Shown here one piece after another: positions 1-13,636 of a stretch of 64,000 nt of DNA. A program made the translations under genes and the position numbers. The stretch spans positions 10,986,501 to 11,050,500 of the forward strand of contig NC_048539.1 of the NCBI RefSeq assembly GCF_902806685.2. The letters run 5' to 3'. The stretch comes from Maniola hyperantus. Its lineage: Eukaryota > Arthropoda > Insecta > Lepidoptera > Nymphalidae. The notes beneath the pieces were generated by a model. The model was not told the origin of the DNA. It made no database searches and saw only the letters and a list, made by a program, of their open reading frames with translations. Positions within the stretch are counted from its first letter, which is position 1; each line of letters begins with the position of its first letter.

Positions 1-2261
1 CCAAACTTCATGATTCTAGGCCAACGGGAAGCACCCTATAAGTTTTCTTGACAGACACGATGGACAGACTGACAGACAACGAAATGATCCTATGAGGCTA
101 TGAGGATTCCTTTTTTCCTTTTGAGGTACGAAACCCTAAAAACAAAGTTTCCGAAGACCGTGACATTGATTTTTTTATAACTATTCGTGTGAATAATATA
201 TAGGCAAGTAGGTCTGATGCGTTACCGAAGGTCTGGCCTTGACACGGTTCACTCCGCACTCGGTAATAAATTTAATACGAATGACATAGATCTGTACCTA
301 TTAAGGAGATATGAAGTTGGACTTGGGCTTGACCTCAATGAAATGCACCTTTTAGATAGTGACGATCAGAAGTCTAGGTCCTAGGATGAGATTTTTCTAA
401 CAGAATAATCATATTACTATACAAAAAACAACACTTTTCAATTTTTAAAATTCGTGGCGGCTATTTTAATTTTTTTATTAAGTGTTTGTTGTTTTAGTGG
501 CAATATAGAAGAAGAAGAGAAAAAAAATATATAGAAGTACAATTTCTGTGAAAATTTCGCCCGCTCGCAAAAGCCTGCTGACAGACGAGACGGACGGATG
601 GACGGACCGACGAATAGGTTGCCGTTGGCATCCTTCGGTTAAGGAACCCTAACAAACTAAAACTTTCCCTACGTAATCAACTTAATCTTTTTCGTGGAAT
701 TTTTAACACGAAAGAAAAATATTATTCTTGTTAATCTTATCATATCAATATTTTATTGTTTTTCTATAATTTTGCTACGAGTTCTTAGATAATACAAACC
801 TTGGTATGTGGTGCACTACTCTGGGCTTATATCTGGGTAGTATTGGATTGGCTACCTACCTAAGCTTAGACTGTATTATTAATAATAACTTAGACTAGGC
901 ATTTTCGAACTTTAAAAAAATGCCTAAGCTTTAACAGTAATTAAATAGAAATTTCATTTCATGGATCTCACCAGTGATCTCAAGAAGAAGAATTAATTTA
1001 TTAGAGTGTAGGGGAAAAAACGTTTTTTGTATCGTTTACTATAATAAATTAAGATACGAAATAAATCACGGAGGGAATTTGAAGGGGCGTTGCGTTTGAC
1101 CTCGGGAATAATTGAAAACGTAATTGAGTAAGCTGAAATCGGAATCCCAGCATCTACGTAATCAGTACGATCGAAATTGATTACCCTCTGACTCACAGTG
1201 GCAATCAATCAATTGCACAAGAGATATTTATGAGCAATTGACAGATCACAATCTATACTGTACGCAAATCATGAAGTAGGTGGGTATACGACGATGATTG
1301 TAAATCTATGGGTGATAGATGCTCAGCTGAATACGGTGAGCAAAGATATTCGACAGTGAAAGGGGATGTATATATGTATATGTTGAGCAAAGCGTGAGTT
1401 GTGATTCTTGATTATAGATATAAAAACGTTTTAAATTATTTCGGTTTTAAACGGTTTTATTCGTTTTAAACGGATTGGTTTAATTGGTTTTAAACCGTCC
1501 TTACATCTATACTCGTGATACATAATTCTGCACCAAAATAAAACTATACAGGCAATTTCAGTTGCTTTCAAATTTCAAGTCATTCAATATCTCAAACTTG
1601 GGGACCTATTTATATTGGTCTGACATGGAAACGGCTAATCCACTCACAAAAAACGGTGGAAATCTATTGTCAGCACAAACTACCACTTATAAACTCCTAA
1701 TAGCCGGACATCCGCAATCGCCAAGCTTAGGCAGTTGCTTAGCATAAAAGTTGACCCACGCCCGTTCGGTACCCTCATTCCGCACATTGTCTTGATTACA
1801 TGACTTTTGAGTCCACCAATCACAACAAAGCATTCTTCCCTGTTCCCCGCCAACAAATTACGATTTAGTTTTGCAAAATCTTGTAAAATTCGTTCGCTTG
1901 ACGTTGAGTTCTCTGTGGTTGTCAGAGACCCTATGCTCTCAAAGGAGTTAACAGATAAACATCAACATTATTACGAGTATACCATCGTCAGTTTTATGAG
2001 TAGTTACGACAAACGTGACGTAAACGTAGGTGGGTAGAGTAACGGTAGGCGGTTTCCGACAACACGTTGATCGAGCCGTTATTTCTAGTTGTGATTGTCG
2101 TTTATTTATCGTGTTTCACAAGTTATCAGCGTGTTAATCATCTCCGATATGTGTTTCCGAAGTTTTAATAATAGCATCCCATTAGTTTATCGGCTAAAAT
2201 TATACCTAGCAACGAGTTAACCGTTGCAATATCATCATCAATAAGGGCATCAGTAAAAGCG

Positions 2262-2430
2262 GCAATCATCATTCATCATCATCAACCGATAGATTTTCAC
2301 AGTTGGACATAGGTCTCGTGTTGGGACTTTCACGGTCTTGCGCCGCCTGAATTCAGCGGCTTCCTGCGACTCGTCTGATGTCGTCCAACGCTGCGCCTTC
2401 CGCTGCGAGGTCGCTATTCTAGCATTTCTT
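2262..2430 (-). repeat. RTE-like LINE 3' fragment
   Basis: It has the CATCATCATCAACCGATAGA tail, then TTGCGCCGCCTGAATTCAGC and GCGACTCGTCTGATGTCGTC, matching the LINE fragment at 45728-45990. A second fragment lies at 2979-3110. Confidence 0.65.
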
Positions 2431-3791
2431 TCGATCTTTCTGAATTGGGTTATCGTGATAACAGTTGTGACTTGAAGGTTGCAGCCTATCTAGAGCATAA
2501 TACGAGTATTATCAGCTATTTTTGATTTATTTATCTACATTGTATCTTGATTTATACTTATGATCTAAACTCTAAAGCGACTGTTATGGACAGTAGATCT
2601 TCTAACACTGCTAAAATATTCCGCAGAATGAAATCGTTAGGTATCGACTATCAAGGGATGTCACTTTGTAGGTGCCTGTTATTTTTATTGGATTGCATTG
2701 ATTTTTATAATTCTCATTGTTAAAAACTCTTCATCAACACTCGTTATGCGTTTACTAGTAAGTCCTGTACCTGAATTCATCAGAGATGTTCTTACTCGTA
2801 TAACTTTTTCTAATGATTTGCGGAAGATGGTTTTACGCTAGTATTCATGTTGACAACTTTACTAATAAGGAGAATTCACTGTACAGGTTTCGCATTAGGT
2901 ATAATGAGTAGGTACAAGCTTGGGCTCCACAGGGTTCTAGGTAGTTAGACTCGTTGCTTTGAACAAAGAGAAAGCGCTGTCATCATCGTCGTTATCAACC
3001 GATAGACGTCTACTGCTGGATATAGGTTTCTTGTAGGGACTTTCACATGCCACGGTATTGCGCCGCCTGAATCCAGCGGCTCCCTGCGACTCGTTTCGAT
3101 GTTATCTGTCCACCTAGTGTCCACCTATTGTTTAACATCATTGATACGTGATTTAGTTAGGCAACTTATATGCGATGTATCAATCTAAACATTATCTACC
3201 ATAATATATTCTCTATCATAATTAAATAACAGATGAGTGTAGATATTCCTAATACCGGATCTCTACTTTTTTTTAATCTCATATTTTGTAAGGGGCTGGA
3301 TGTCTACTTATTAGTCATTACTAATTAAATGGCGTGCAGGTCATAGAAGCATAAAAACACTGCTTACTCCGGTTCAAATAGCTCAGTGCTCATTTCTTAA
3401 TTTTCTCTCAAAATTCTCAATAAAATTATTGAGTCTCTTGTAGGTACTTCTACACTACACGCCGCATATGGCATTAAAATACTTATATTTTTGTTATCTA
3501 ATTGCCCCATACGGTTTTGAAAGTAAAATCCTATCATGTGATTTTATGATAGGCACATGTGTGTTACGTCTTTTCCTATATTGAGATGTGGAGCAGATGT
3601 TTGACCCAACTTCCATGTGATTATTATGTTGTAAAACAGGCGTAGGATTATCTATATAATATTAATATTATACTTGCCGTACTTAACCAAGTCGAAAACG
3701 ATAAACGAAGGTATACCTACTAGAATAGTGCATAGCGTAGCTAATTGCTAATATACCTAATTACCTACTATTATAAATGTATTTAGGTATA

Positions 3792-3923
3792 GTCCGCGAC
3801 AGGTCGAGATGGCAATCGGGGTAAGAGGCGAGGGAACGCCCCGCACCACCGCACGTCACCCGCGCTCGCCCGCACAGGGTGTGGGCGTTCCCTCCCTGAT
3901 TGCCATTTCGACCTGTCACGTAC
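3792..3923. mobile_element. GC-rich foldback MITE, copy 1
   Basis: Ends GTCCGCGACAGGTCGAGATG and CATTTCGACCTGTCACGTAC are inverted repeats, flanked by TA on both sides. The interior (AGGGAACGCC...GGCGTTCCCT) is itself an inverted repeat, so most of the 132 bp can fold. Confidence 0.78.
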
Positions 3924-4059
3924 TACCTATGTCTAGGGCAACCCTGATGTAACTAGGTTCTAGGTCTTTTAATATGGATATGTTGGAAATTGAAATAACT
4001 TATCTGCGAATTTTAAGTTTCCGCCAATGAACTATTTTTAAGCCTCCACTGTCCCTTCG

Positions 4060-4330
4060 TCCGTCTGTCATCCATCTATTCGTCCGTCTGTCCGTCTGTC
4101 CATCCGTCTGTCTATCAACGGGCTGTATCTTGTAACCGTAATAGGTAGAGAGTTGTTTTCACAGATTGTTGTGTAAGTATATGTCGTATTACCGCTCTAA
4201 CAACAAATAACAAAAAATTCAAAATGGCTGCCATGAAATTAAAAAAAATGCAAAAGTGTTATTTCTAGTACGATGGTACGGAGCTCTTCGTGTGCGAGTT
4301 TGACTCGCACTTAGCCGGTTTTTTATCACT
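4060..4330 (-). repeat. CCGGCTAAGTGCGAGTC / GACGGACGGA element
   Basis: The minus strand starts AAAACCGGCTAAGTGCGAGT and carries GACGGACGAATAGATGG-type runs near the other end. Copies or parts are at about 421-650, 20757-21015 and 51901-52185. Confidence 0.6.
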
Positions 4331-5430
4331 TTAAGGTAAGTAGACAAAAGCTTGTTAATAAAAGATTTAAAAAAAACCGTATGAGTGTGATGAGGAGTGA
4401 TATTTGTTTTATGAGGCGGAAGCAAGGGCGGAAGACATTGAGGCTAATTGTCATGTAGCACTTAGGAAATTAATAAAATACTTAGTTTCGTGACTTCCTA
4501 AACTGTTAGTTGTTACGTAAAAGGTTAGGTATCAGTATTAAAAAAGTGTGAGGTGTGTCAAATCAAAAAAGGCAGAAACTGTTATTTTATATCGTCAGAG
4601 CTTTTTCCCTTCTAACAAATCTGTAAATCGAATTGCAAATTATAAGTAGGTACCAACTCTCGCTTTATACTGAGAATGAGATCAATTTTGGAGCGAGAGA
4701 GAGAAGAGTTTAGATATATATTTTATTGGCACGATATTTAAATACCTACATAACTATAGGTAACTTTATAATGTGATAATTGTAAATTTTCATTTTATTT
4801 CCATGACCAAGCTAACGAATATGAACAATTCGTTATCATCTTGCCTGATGCCGGATGTGTCTTGCAATTCATATACATTATACATACTTAATTACTTCTC
4901 TGCGCAAACCCCGAGGTTACATAAAACATCAAACAATAGAAGCATAATAATATAAAATTGAAGTATTATTACCGTGTAATAAAATACACTGCTCTCTTTG
5001 TTCACGCTTGCTTAGTTTTCTTTTATAGACCACCTTCCTTAAACATGATACAACCAGATACCTTTAAGCACCCCTGAACTGTTTTTCTAGAGTATCAAGT
5101 TCCCAGAAACGTTATAATACACTGGTTTTGAGTAGATTTCCAACTTCCTTGTGAAAGAACGCTAAGTACAAGCTTATAGACTAGAATATTTTACAGTATT
5201 TTAGAAGAGTCGTTGTTTTCTGTCGGAAAGGTTTTGCATATTCTTTAGAAAGCTGGCGCTTGAAACCGTTGCGTTGTACCTACCTAGTACCTAGGTACCT
5301 ACTTACTTAACTAAGTCGGTAGGTGATATGTGCGAGAGGCTCTGGGAATCCACCGCATTATTATCCCAAGAAAACTCCTACTATTACGTAAATGGAAAGG
5401 GGTCACGAGCGATTCGGTCGTAATTGCGGA

Positions 5431-5700
5431 TTCATCATCATCAACAAACGACAGACTTCCACTGCTGGACATAGGGTCTCTTGTAGGGACTTCCACACGC
5501 CACGGTCTTGCGCCGCCTGAATCCAGCGGCTCCTTGATTTTTTGAAATGATCACGTAGAAGCATGGCTCTCTCCATCGCCCGCTGAGTGACTCTGAGCTT
5601 TCTTATGAGGCCCATAGTTAGCGACCATGTCTCGGATCCATATGTCATCACTAGCAACACGCACTGTTCGAAGACTTTGGTCTTCAAGCACAAGAATTTT
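5431..5700 (-). pseudogene. RTE-like LINE reverse-transcriptase fragment, internally deleted
   Basis: The minus frame reads VFEQCVLLVMTYGSETWSLT, then LRVTQRAMERAM, the end of an RTE-type reverse-transcriptase domain. It then jumps directly to SRSRWIQAAQDRGVWKSL, the C-terminal tail. The thumb and connecting part are missing, so this is a dead, deleted copy. Confidence 0.7.
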
Positions 5701-7917
5701 GGACAAGAAGACTCCTTACTCGACTCGAAGCTTCCTTAACTCTGCCCAACCGAGAATTGCAGATTACTGAAAGGTTTTTCTTTGCAGTTTTCAGTAATTA
5801 TTGCAAACATAATATGGGTGTATTCCCTTCTCACCAAACGGTAAAACCAAACGCGGTAAAAAAACCGATTTGTTTATTTTGTCTGCCGGATTTTTGACAC
5901 TGGAAACCGTGAACGGCGTAAGCTAAAACACCGAAACTGTCGCAACTCGCAGTGGCCATAGTATCCGACACACAAAACATAAAATATAAGTACAATAGTT
6001 ATTATAGGTACGAGTTCTCTCCCCATAGGGCTAAACCCGTATGAGAATTCGTAACACCGATTCGGTGAAACCGCAATTGTATGAACGTTCTGTTATGCCA
6101 TACCATATTATAACCACATAATAATATAAGGTATATAAGTACTGTAAGTTAAGAATTTAGTTTAGTTTCTGTACAAAAGGCAATAAGTTATAAAGAGATG
6201 CAATGCCACCAGATATTGATCTACTTTTTACGTAAAAAAAGCTCTAGTGAAGTATTTTATACAAGCCGATGCCCGCGACTTCGTCCGCGTGGAATTCAGG
6301 TTTTTTAAAAATCCCGGGAGAACTCTTTCATTTTCCGGGATAAAAAGCAGGCAGCCTATGTCACTCTCCAGGTTTTTATCTATGTCCATGCAAAAAATCA
6401 CGTCAATTCGTTGCACCTTTGCTACGTGATTGAAGGACAAACCAACAAACAAACACACTTTCGCATTTATAATAAAGGTACTGATGTAGGTACTAAACGT
6501 TAAAACTGATTGACAGTTAATTAACTTATACAACCAGTTTATACTTAAATAAGAAATATATATTGGACCATGCCTTACTTGAATTGGAATCGTCAGTCGA
6601 TATCTTTGTTACAAAATGTGGTTGAATTGCATGTTGCGATGTTGCTGAAAAGGCTTTTACTTTTATGAAATCTAATAAGTACTTACCTTATTTTTACTCA
6701 AGTAAACGGTATACATTTTGAATACTACCTGTTTTTACTTGCTTGATTAGAAAAAGTTCTAAGTAGGTAGGTACGATGTTTTTTCAAATTTGTGAGTTGT
6801 AACAAGGTTGTAACTCAACATCCCAATTAGAAGGTATTCCTGTGCCATCGCCTATCTCTTTATATTTAGTATAGAGATACATGCATAAAACGTTTTACAA
6901 TGTTGCAGGCTAATGGATAGATAAGACGTAGGTACCTCTACCTATAGATTGGCGCTTAAAGTTCTTTAGCTTGGTTATTAATAAAAGCAGGTCGGCCGTT
7001 CACTCGTTCCCCTACGGAGTAAAAATATTTCCTCATAGGAAAGGCGTGGTTTGTGCTATATTTGATAAATATTCGTTTTTATTCTAAGTTTTAATATAAT
7101 TTAGCCAAATTAAATATTTAACCGGCTAATCCGAACAAAAGTCCTGCTCCAGAAACCTGTCAACCCCAACAATAAAATACGATTTGAAGACGGGAAAGGC
7201 TAAAACTTGCATTAAAAATCTAGAATGTCCGATCTATGCTTAGTAAATAGGTATTACATAAAATAGAGATCAGTTGTTAAGAATTCACTATATTTTTATA
7301 TAAAGGAACATTAATTACTTATTCGTACACTTAAACCAGAGAGATGTCAAAATTTCTAGAGCATGCAAGTTCCTGCAATAATATGGCCTTAAATAACTTA
7401 CCTGCCTTGTGTGTGCTTCATTTCTTTCAGTTAATTGGCGCTGGACATTTTTATATTTTTGTAACTTTGATATGGTAAATTATAAAAATTAAATATTATT
7501 TGAATAAAATTATATAATATTAAGATATTAAATCTTTAGCAAGATAGAGATGTACTGTTTTCGTCCGTAAGTACACGGAAATGTTTCTAGTCTTATCCGT
7601 ATGTTAGAGACACGAACAAAGGTACCTATGACGATTACGAAGGTCGATTTTTTTCACTGAGTTTAATAATACCGCTGAGTTTTTACCGGTTTTACAATTG
7701 ATTCGTTTTTTCTGTATTTACTTTCTTATTTAAGTTTATTTATATTATCTTACCTACTTACATTCTTCGCACAAGCACATCAAGATGAGCTTGGGGCTTG
7801 GGCTTGCGTAAAACATAGACTAAGAATAAAATTAATGATGCCTGCTTCTTTACTAAACTTGTTCTAGAAGACCACAGCCAATGTAGAGTTTACATAGACT
7901 AGGTCTAGGTTTACATT

Positions 7918-8062
7918 CAATAGATAGATAGATAGAAATACTTTATTGCACACAAAAAAAATTACATAACTATTACAGAAACTTAAACTAACAAAATTAT
8001 TGTATGCAAAGGCGGCCTTATTGCTCACAGCAATCTCTTCCAGGCAACCTTTGGTGAAAGGA
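7918..8062 (-). repeat. LINE 3' end with ATCT repeat tail
   Basis: Minus strand: GGTTGCCTGGAAGAGATTGC, then TGTGCAATAAAGTATTTCTA and a short TATC repeat. The embedded AATAAA and simple-repeat tail are typical of a non-LTR element end common in Lepidoptera. Only the 3' end is present. Confidence 0.6.
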
Positions 8063-9439
8063 GAAACTAGATGTGTTGGATAGTACTTACACGCAATACA
8101 GAAAAAAAAAAATTCAATGTGGCATTCTGTTGTATAATCTATACAATAAATACTTATCTATACCTATAGGTATACCTAAGTAATTTTTTTTTATTACCTC
8201 TAGGAAGGATGACCTCTCATACAAGTAAGTACCTACATAAATAGGAAAATAATGTTTAATGGTTTTTCCTGATACCAGCCACGTTCCATAGAAAATTACA
8301 ATTTTTTAGATCAATTATATTTATGTAATAATCATTAGGTAATTACCTACAGCACGTTGCTGCATGCAAGGCTAACTTGTCATTCATTATTCTAATGGTA
8401 ATTTATGGAAACTTACGTAGAATCCGAGAAACTATACTAGCTATTGAGCTGATTGTTATAGAAAAGAAACTTGACGAACTACACTATACTAAAAAGTAGG
8501 TATCTAGCGTACCTCATATACCAAACATCCATACATATAAAAGGATGAGGTCACTGACTGACTGAAATTTCAACGTAAAATTTAAATAGCCGAGTCAAGA
8601 AACTTAACGTTTTCTTTTTAATGTCGCGTAGGTAGATCTAAACTATGACTCTAAAACTAAGACTGGCGAACCAGTGCTCTTATCGAGTTCATTTTGCGGG
8701 GATTGCCGCTCTAGTTTAAGATTAGTATGATAACTCTATGAACTGAATTACTATTATGTAACCTATTCTGTCACTCTGTGTCTACATAAATAGTTCACAA
8801 TATGCTTTCTCAAATTTTAGTCAACCTTTCTGCGAAACTTATCAAGATCTTATCAACTTTTATCATCTAATTTATCAATACAAATAAAGTGTAAGCCACT
8901 TTCGTATTCATATGAGTCATGAATCATGATTCAGGAAGATCATGAATTATCAAATTAGCATCTACTTGTTAGTTGTTGTATTGCCTTTTCCAAGTAAGTA
9001 CTGTAGTAGTTGTAGTTTTACTGCAAGGTATTCTTAAAATGTATAGATACAGGTGATAGTACTGATGATTACTGATAGAATACCACAAAAAACGCGAAAA
9101 AAATATTTAAAAAATTCCTATAATTTTGTAAAAGTTTACGATAATTTGCAAATAAGGCGTAGGCGGGGCATTGATCTGAGTTTTGCACGCTATACATTGC
9201 GGGTTTGATACATTCTAAATCACTAAAATTACAAAATGGGGCAAATGGTTATTGGTATTGGATGGTGTTTAGGTAGTAAAACAATAACGCTAAGTTTTTG
9301 CTAGCGTCCTGGTTACAACCTGTATAAGGTAGGTACCTATATTATGTTTAGCTTAAGGAAAAGTCGTGTTGAAATGCTGTTTTAATTCGGAAAGGCACAC
9401 GTATATAATTTAACAGGAAAACTATTGGCTCATGGAATT

Positions 9440-9800
9440 TTTATGGTATAAGTATGACTGCATGAGCTTGATAGTGAAGAGAGAACTCTTAGGCATGCAG
9501 GTTTCCTCACGATGTTTTTCTTCACCGTTAAAGCAAGTGGTAATTGTTTTAATAGCGCACATAACTCCGAAAAGTTAGTGGTGCGTGCCCGGGATCGAAC
9601 CCCCGACCTCCCGAAAAGTAGGCGGACGTCTATCACCGCTATCCTAAGTAGGTATAGTATTAACATGCACCAAAATACCTACTTAAAACTTACTCTACTT
9701 CATCATCATCTCAAGCCATCGTCGACTTACTACTGCTCACAGGTCTTCTCTCAGAATGTCCACGCTGACCAAGTGCGAATTCAGACTTTATACCTTTGAG
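9440..9800 (-). repeat. tRNA-derived SINE, two partial copies
   Basis: 9440-9650 has CTCTTAGGCATGCAGGTTTC, ACTCCGAAAAGTTAGTGGTG and CCGGGATCGAACCCCCGACC (tRNA-like head). 9698-9800 has the opposite end of another copy, with the CATCATCATC tail and ACCAAGTGCGAATTCAGACT. Confidence 0.7.
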
Positions 9801-9810
9801 AACTTATTCA

Positions 9811-9935
9811 TTTTTTTTTTAATTCAGATACAAGTTAGCCCTTGACTGCAATCTCACCTGATGGTAAGTGATGATGCAGTCTAAGATGATAGCGGGCTAA
9901 CCTGGAAGGGGTATGGCAGTTTTTATTAAACCCAT
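9811..9935 (-). repeat. SINE 3' end
   Basis: Minus strand: ACTGCCATACCCCTTCCAGG, then GACTGCATCATCACTTACCA and GGGCTAACTTGTATCTGAAT with an A-rich tail. The same end occurs near 31920-32050, and related ends near 24360-24430 and 34686-34750. Confidence 0.65.
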
Positions 9936-12303
9936 TTAAATTCTAACGAATTAACATTTAGAAATGAGGTGATGCGTGAACAGATACAACAGACAGTATG
10001 GAACTGGGTCACGAGGTGACTTAATGCATTTTAGAAGGCTGTTCGTCACAATTTGTTAACCTGATATCTTTATGACGGTGTGTGAAGCTGAGCCTATTGT
10101 TTACATTGTGAATTAATTATTTACCTGTTATATACCTACCTACTAGACGATGCCTGCGACTTCGCCCGCGTGGATTTAGGTAGGTAAAAATAAAGTGGCA
10201 ACTCTTCGATTTTCCGGGACAAAAAGTAGCATGTCTGTCTTCGGTAGCATGCAAGCTATCACTATCAAAATCGTCAAAATCGGTTAAACGAATAAGCCGC
10301 GAAAAGTACGAACCGAACCGACGCTGGTATGCGTATGTAACGTACCTACTACATGTAGGTACGTAAGGTAAACAAGTTCAAACATTAAACATCTTGTACT
10401 ACTTATTTGAAACTTGAAACTAAAGTTTTTTTTTACGGAAATCTGACAAACCACTGATGCAGATAGAACTAAGGGTCTTCAATGTTTTTTGAGTTTGATT
10501 AGTAATTAATATTATGTATACAAATTACGTTTGAATGGAAAGCGTTGCCGAGCACGCTATGATTACTTCTCAAAACGTTAATGAGAAGTAACCACGTTAC
10601 CTACTAAGTACTTAATAAATTACCTCAAAGATTCGTAGGATGCACAAAAATCGCAAAAGTCGCATTTTTCCGTTGTTTCTATGGGTCTTGCAATTTGGAT
10701 GGATAGAAACTATTTCACATAAGTATCTACGTACCTACCTATTTGCAATGATGCAAAGTATTAAATCAAAAGTTACGTAGATATTTACCTACATATACCT
10801 ACCTAGGTAGGCAGGTACTCAATTCAAAGTGTTTTATGCAATCGTAAAAACCGTTAAACGTTCTAGACATAACATTTTATATTGTTAGTGCATAAGGAAA
10901 AATTTAAGTGTGTTGCGAATTGGAATCATCGAATGATTCCAAGATTTCAAAACGTTTAGTCATTTAAAAGTTTTCAGTTTGTCATCGGTATTCGGGACAT
11001 TGAGGAAGTTGAAAAGAAAATTTGTAAATATAGAGTCATCTTTAGAATTTCCGGCTTACAAAAAGAAACAACAGCTTGACACTTTTTCCTTACTTTTTCC
11101 TTCTAGGTACCTACCTACCAGAGAAAAATTGGTAGCGCTATATTTATAGGAACGTAACCGAAATAACATAGTTCGGAGTTAGGACTACCACGAATCTTTA
11201 GGCAACTTCTTATATTTTTCTACTTATCGGGCTTCGAACTCAATGGATGTATTCTTCACTTATATAAGTTACTAGCGACCCGCCCCGGCTTCGCACGGGT
11301 AGCTTATTACAATTAAAGGGATCTTTATTTTTTTTAAATAAAATATAGTTTATGTCACACAGAAATAATGTAGCTTTCTATTGGTGCAAAAAATATTCAG
11401 ACCCCCTGAATAGGGTTAACCTACTAGAGAAAAATTGGGAGCGCTATATTTAAAGGAATGTTACCGAAATAATATGGTTAAGAATACCACGAATATTTAG
11501 GCAAAAGCCAAAATGTCGAAAAAATACCCGAGTGCGGAACCTTCGGTGCGCGAATTTGACTCGCACTTGACCGGTTTTTAAAAATAAAATAAAGCCTATA
11601 CCACTCAGGAATAATGTAGCTTTCTACTGGTGAAAGAATTTTCAGACCCTCTGAATAGGGCCTCCTTCACCTCAAGTAGGTAGGTACTAGGTACCTACAT
11701 ACATAGTACAGCTAGTTGTAAATTTTAACTCATTCTCGATGATTGTGACTATTAATTATTGTTCTGGACTTCATCAATAATTTACTAATTATCAACCATT
11801 TAAGTACTAACATTTTTAATCACCGAAGTAAGTTCTAGGTACTTAGGTGTTTACCAATAGCATTGTTGGAATGTTTACATTGTTGACAATCCCCGGTTTA
11901 CGACAACGTGATTTTCTTATCGTAGTTTCGTTTCCGGCTAATTTAACTCCAGGATTTTAAAATACACTCGCTCGAATTAAAAAAAATATGAAGCTTCGTT
12001 CTATCCATACCTATCCCTTAAGGTAGGTCTTATCTTCCTTATCTTCTTAAATATATAAAAGGAAAAGGTTACTGACTAACTGATCTATCAACGCACAGCT
12101 CAAACTACTGGACGGATCGGGCTGAAATTTGGCATGCAGATTGCAGATAGCTATTATGACGTAGACATCCGCTAAGAAAGGATTTTTGTAAAATTCAACC
12201 CCTAAGGGGGTTAAATAGAGGTTTGAAATTTGTGTAGTCCCCGCGGAAGAAGTCGCGAGCATACGATAGTAAGTAATAGTAGTAGGTACTTACTACGACT
12301 CCG

Positions 12304-12594
12304 GTACCCGTAGTACAAGATTTTACGTCTCACCAAACGAAACCAAATTCGAGAGTCGAAATACTTCCGCGTTACAGTAAAATGGACCTAAACAGCCTTG
12401 AATTGAAGTCAAATATTCAATGCCACTGATTTTAATTTCGCTATGTTTCCGCTTGGAGCGCTGGCTGTAGAAGTGTAGACAAACTTGAGCTTTAAAACAA
12501 GGCAGATAAGATCCAGTTTACTGTAACGCGGAAGTATTTCGACTCTCGAATTTGGTTTGGTTTGGTGAGACGTAAAATCTTGTACTACGGGTAC
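12304..12594. mobile_element. Young inverted-repeat MITE with 78-bp ends
   Basis: Arms 12304-12381 and 12517-12594 start GTACCCGTAGTACAAGATTT and are inverted copies with only one mismatch (G/C in the CACCAAAC block). The 135-bp interior has no coding frame. The high arm identity suggests a recent insertion. No clear target duplication is seen. Confidence 0.75.
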
Positions 12595-12653
12595 TGATAT
12601 TAGAAAATCTTATCAGATTATCGTTTCCACGGTTCCAGGTAGGTATAAGGTAA

Positions 12654-12868
12654 ACAACTAGTCCCTGGCGCTAGGACTTCGAAGTCGCGAGTGGCTGCAC
12701 TTTCTCGAGGATGTGTCCAACGGGCGTCGCGCGAGAGAGGCACCGGCGTACGTTCTTTAGAGTTCCCGGAGCCTCTCAAAAACGCGCTGAGGAGGGCCAC
12801 CGAGGGGGTTTTAGTGGGTACAAATCCCACATAACCCGATTGGGTATCTTAAGAAGATTTCCCCCTCG

Positions 12869-12897
<29 letters not shown>
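12654..12897 (+). mobile_element. Retroposon with poly-A tail and 17-bp target duplication
   Basis: AGGTAGGTATAAGGTAA occurs just before (12637-12653) and just after (12898-12914). The insert ends GATTTCCCCCTCG plus a pure run of 30 A (12869-12898). The body is GC-rich (GCGTCGCGCGAGAGAGGC). It is probably a 5'-truncated LINE 3' end; the family was not identified. Confidence 0.75.
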
Positions 12898-12900
<3 letters not shown>

Positions 12901-13081
12901 TAGGTATAAGGTAAGCCGCTTAAATTCTAATCGTAGGTGTTCAAGTGACGTAATTTAAGTTAATCTTTTTGTAAATAACTGGGTATATATATCCCTACCT
13001 ACTCACTTAAATCTATGGGCATTACCCAAAGATTTAAGTGAGTAATAAATGTTGGTAGTACAAAAAATACCTACCTACATT

Positions 13082-13636
13082 CAAGGGCGGATCCAGGGGG
13101 GGGGGGGGGGGGTCATGGGGGTCACGACCCCCCCTGGGCTGCGTCCAGGACCTAGGTGGACCACTTATTAAAATTGTAAACATAATGTTTTTTATATTTT
13201 TATATACCTAGATTTTATGTAAATTCCTTCAATATTTAATCAATTTAATATAATATTTTGTATGATGGCAAAAACATTATGTTCTTGCGAACAAACGCAT
13301 CCAAAATTTGAATTTTGAATTTTGACTGGCACTTCTCCACGTCCACAAAAACGTACCCATTGAAGCAGATGAAGTGATAACGCGTTTCGGGACAAAACGT
13401 TTAAAAGGAAAATTGATTTTGATATTTAAATATAGGTATTTTTATGTACTGTAATTACTTACATACATTAATAAAATACCTACTTTTACCCGCAGTGCAG
13501 TCCCCGCGCTAACCCGGTGCGAGATAGCACGGGTGACGTGAGGGTGTGCGGGGCCTGTCGCAAGAGGTCGAGATGTTGTGACTTGACCACGACTATGTGA
13601 CCCCCCCCCCTGGCACCAAAGCTGGATACGCCCTTG
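13082..13636. mobile_element. hAT-like non-autonomous element
   Basis: Ends CAAGGGCGGATCCAG and (reversed) CAAGGGCGTATCCAG form a 15-bp inverted repeat with one mismatch. Flanks CCTACATT (13074-13081) and CTTACATT (13637-13644) make a near-perfect 8-bp target duplication, the hAT length. G-tracts lie next to both ends (a run of about 18 G at 13096-13112). No transposase frame. Confidence 0.65.

Noticed and set aside
12711..12914. 67-codon frame ending in poly-Lys
   Set aside because: The Lys run is the poly-A tail of a retroposon.
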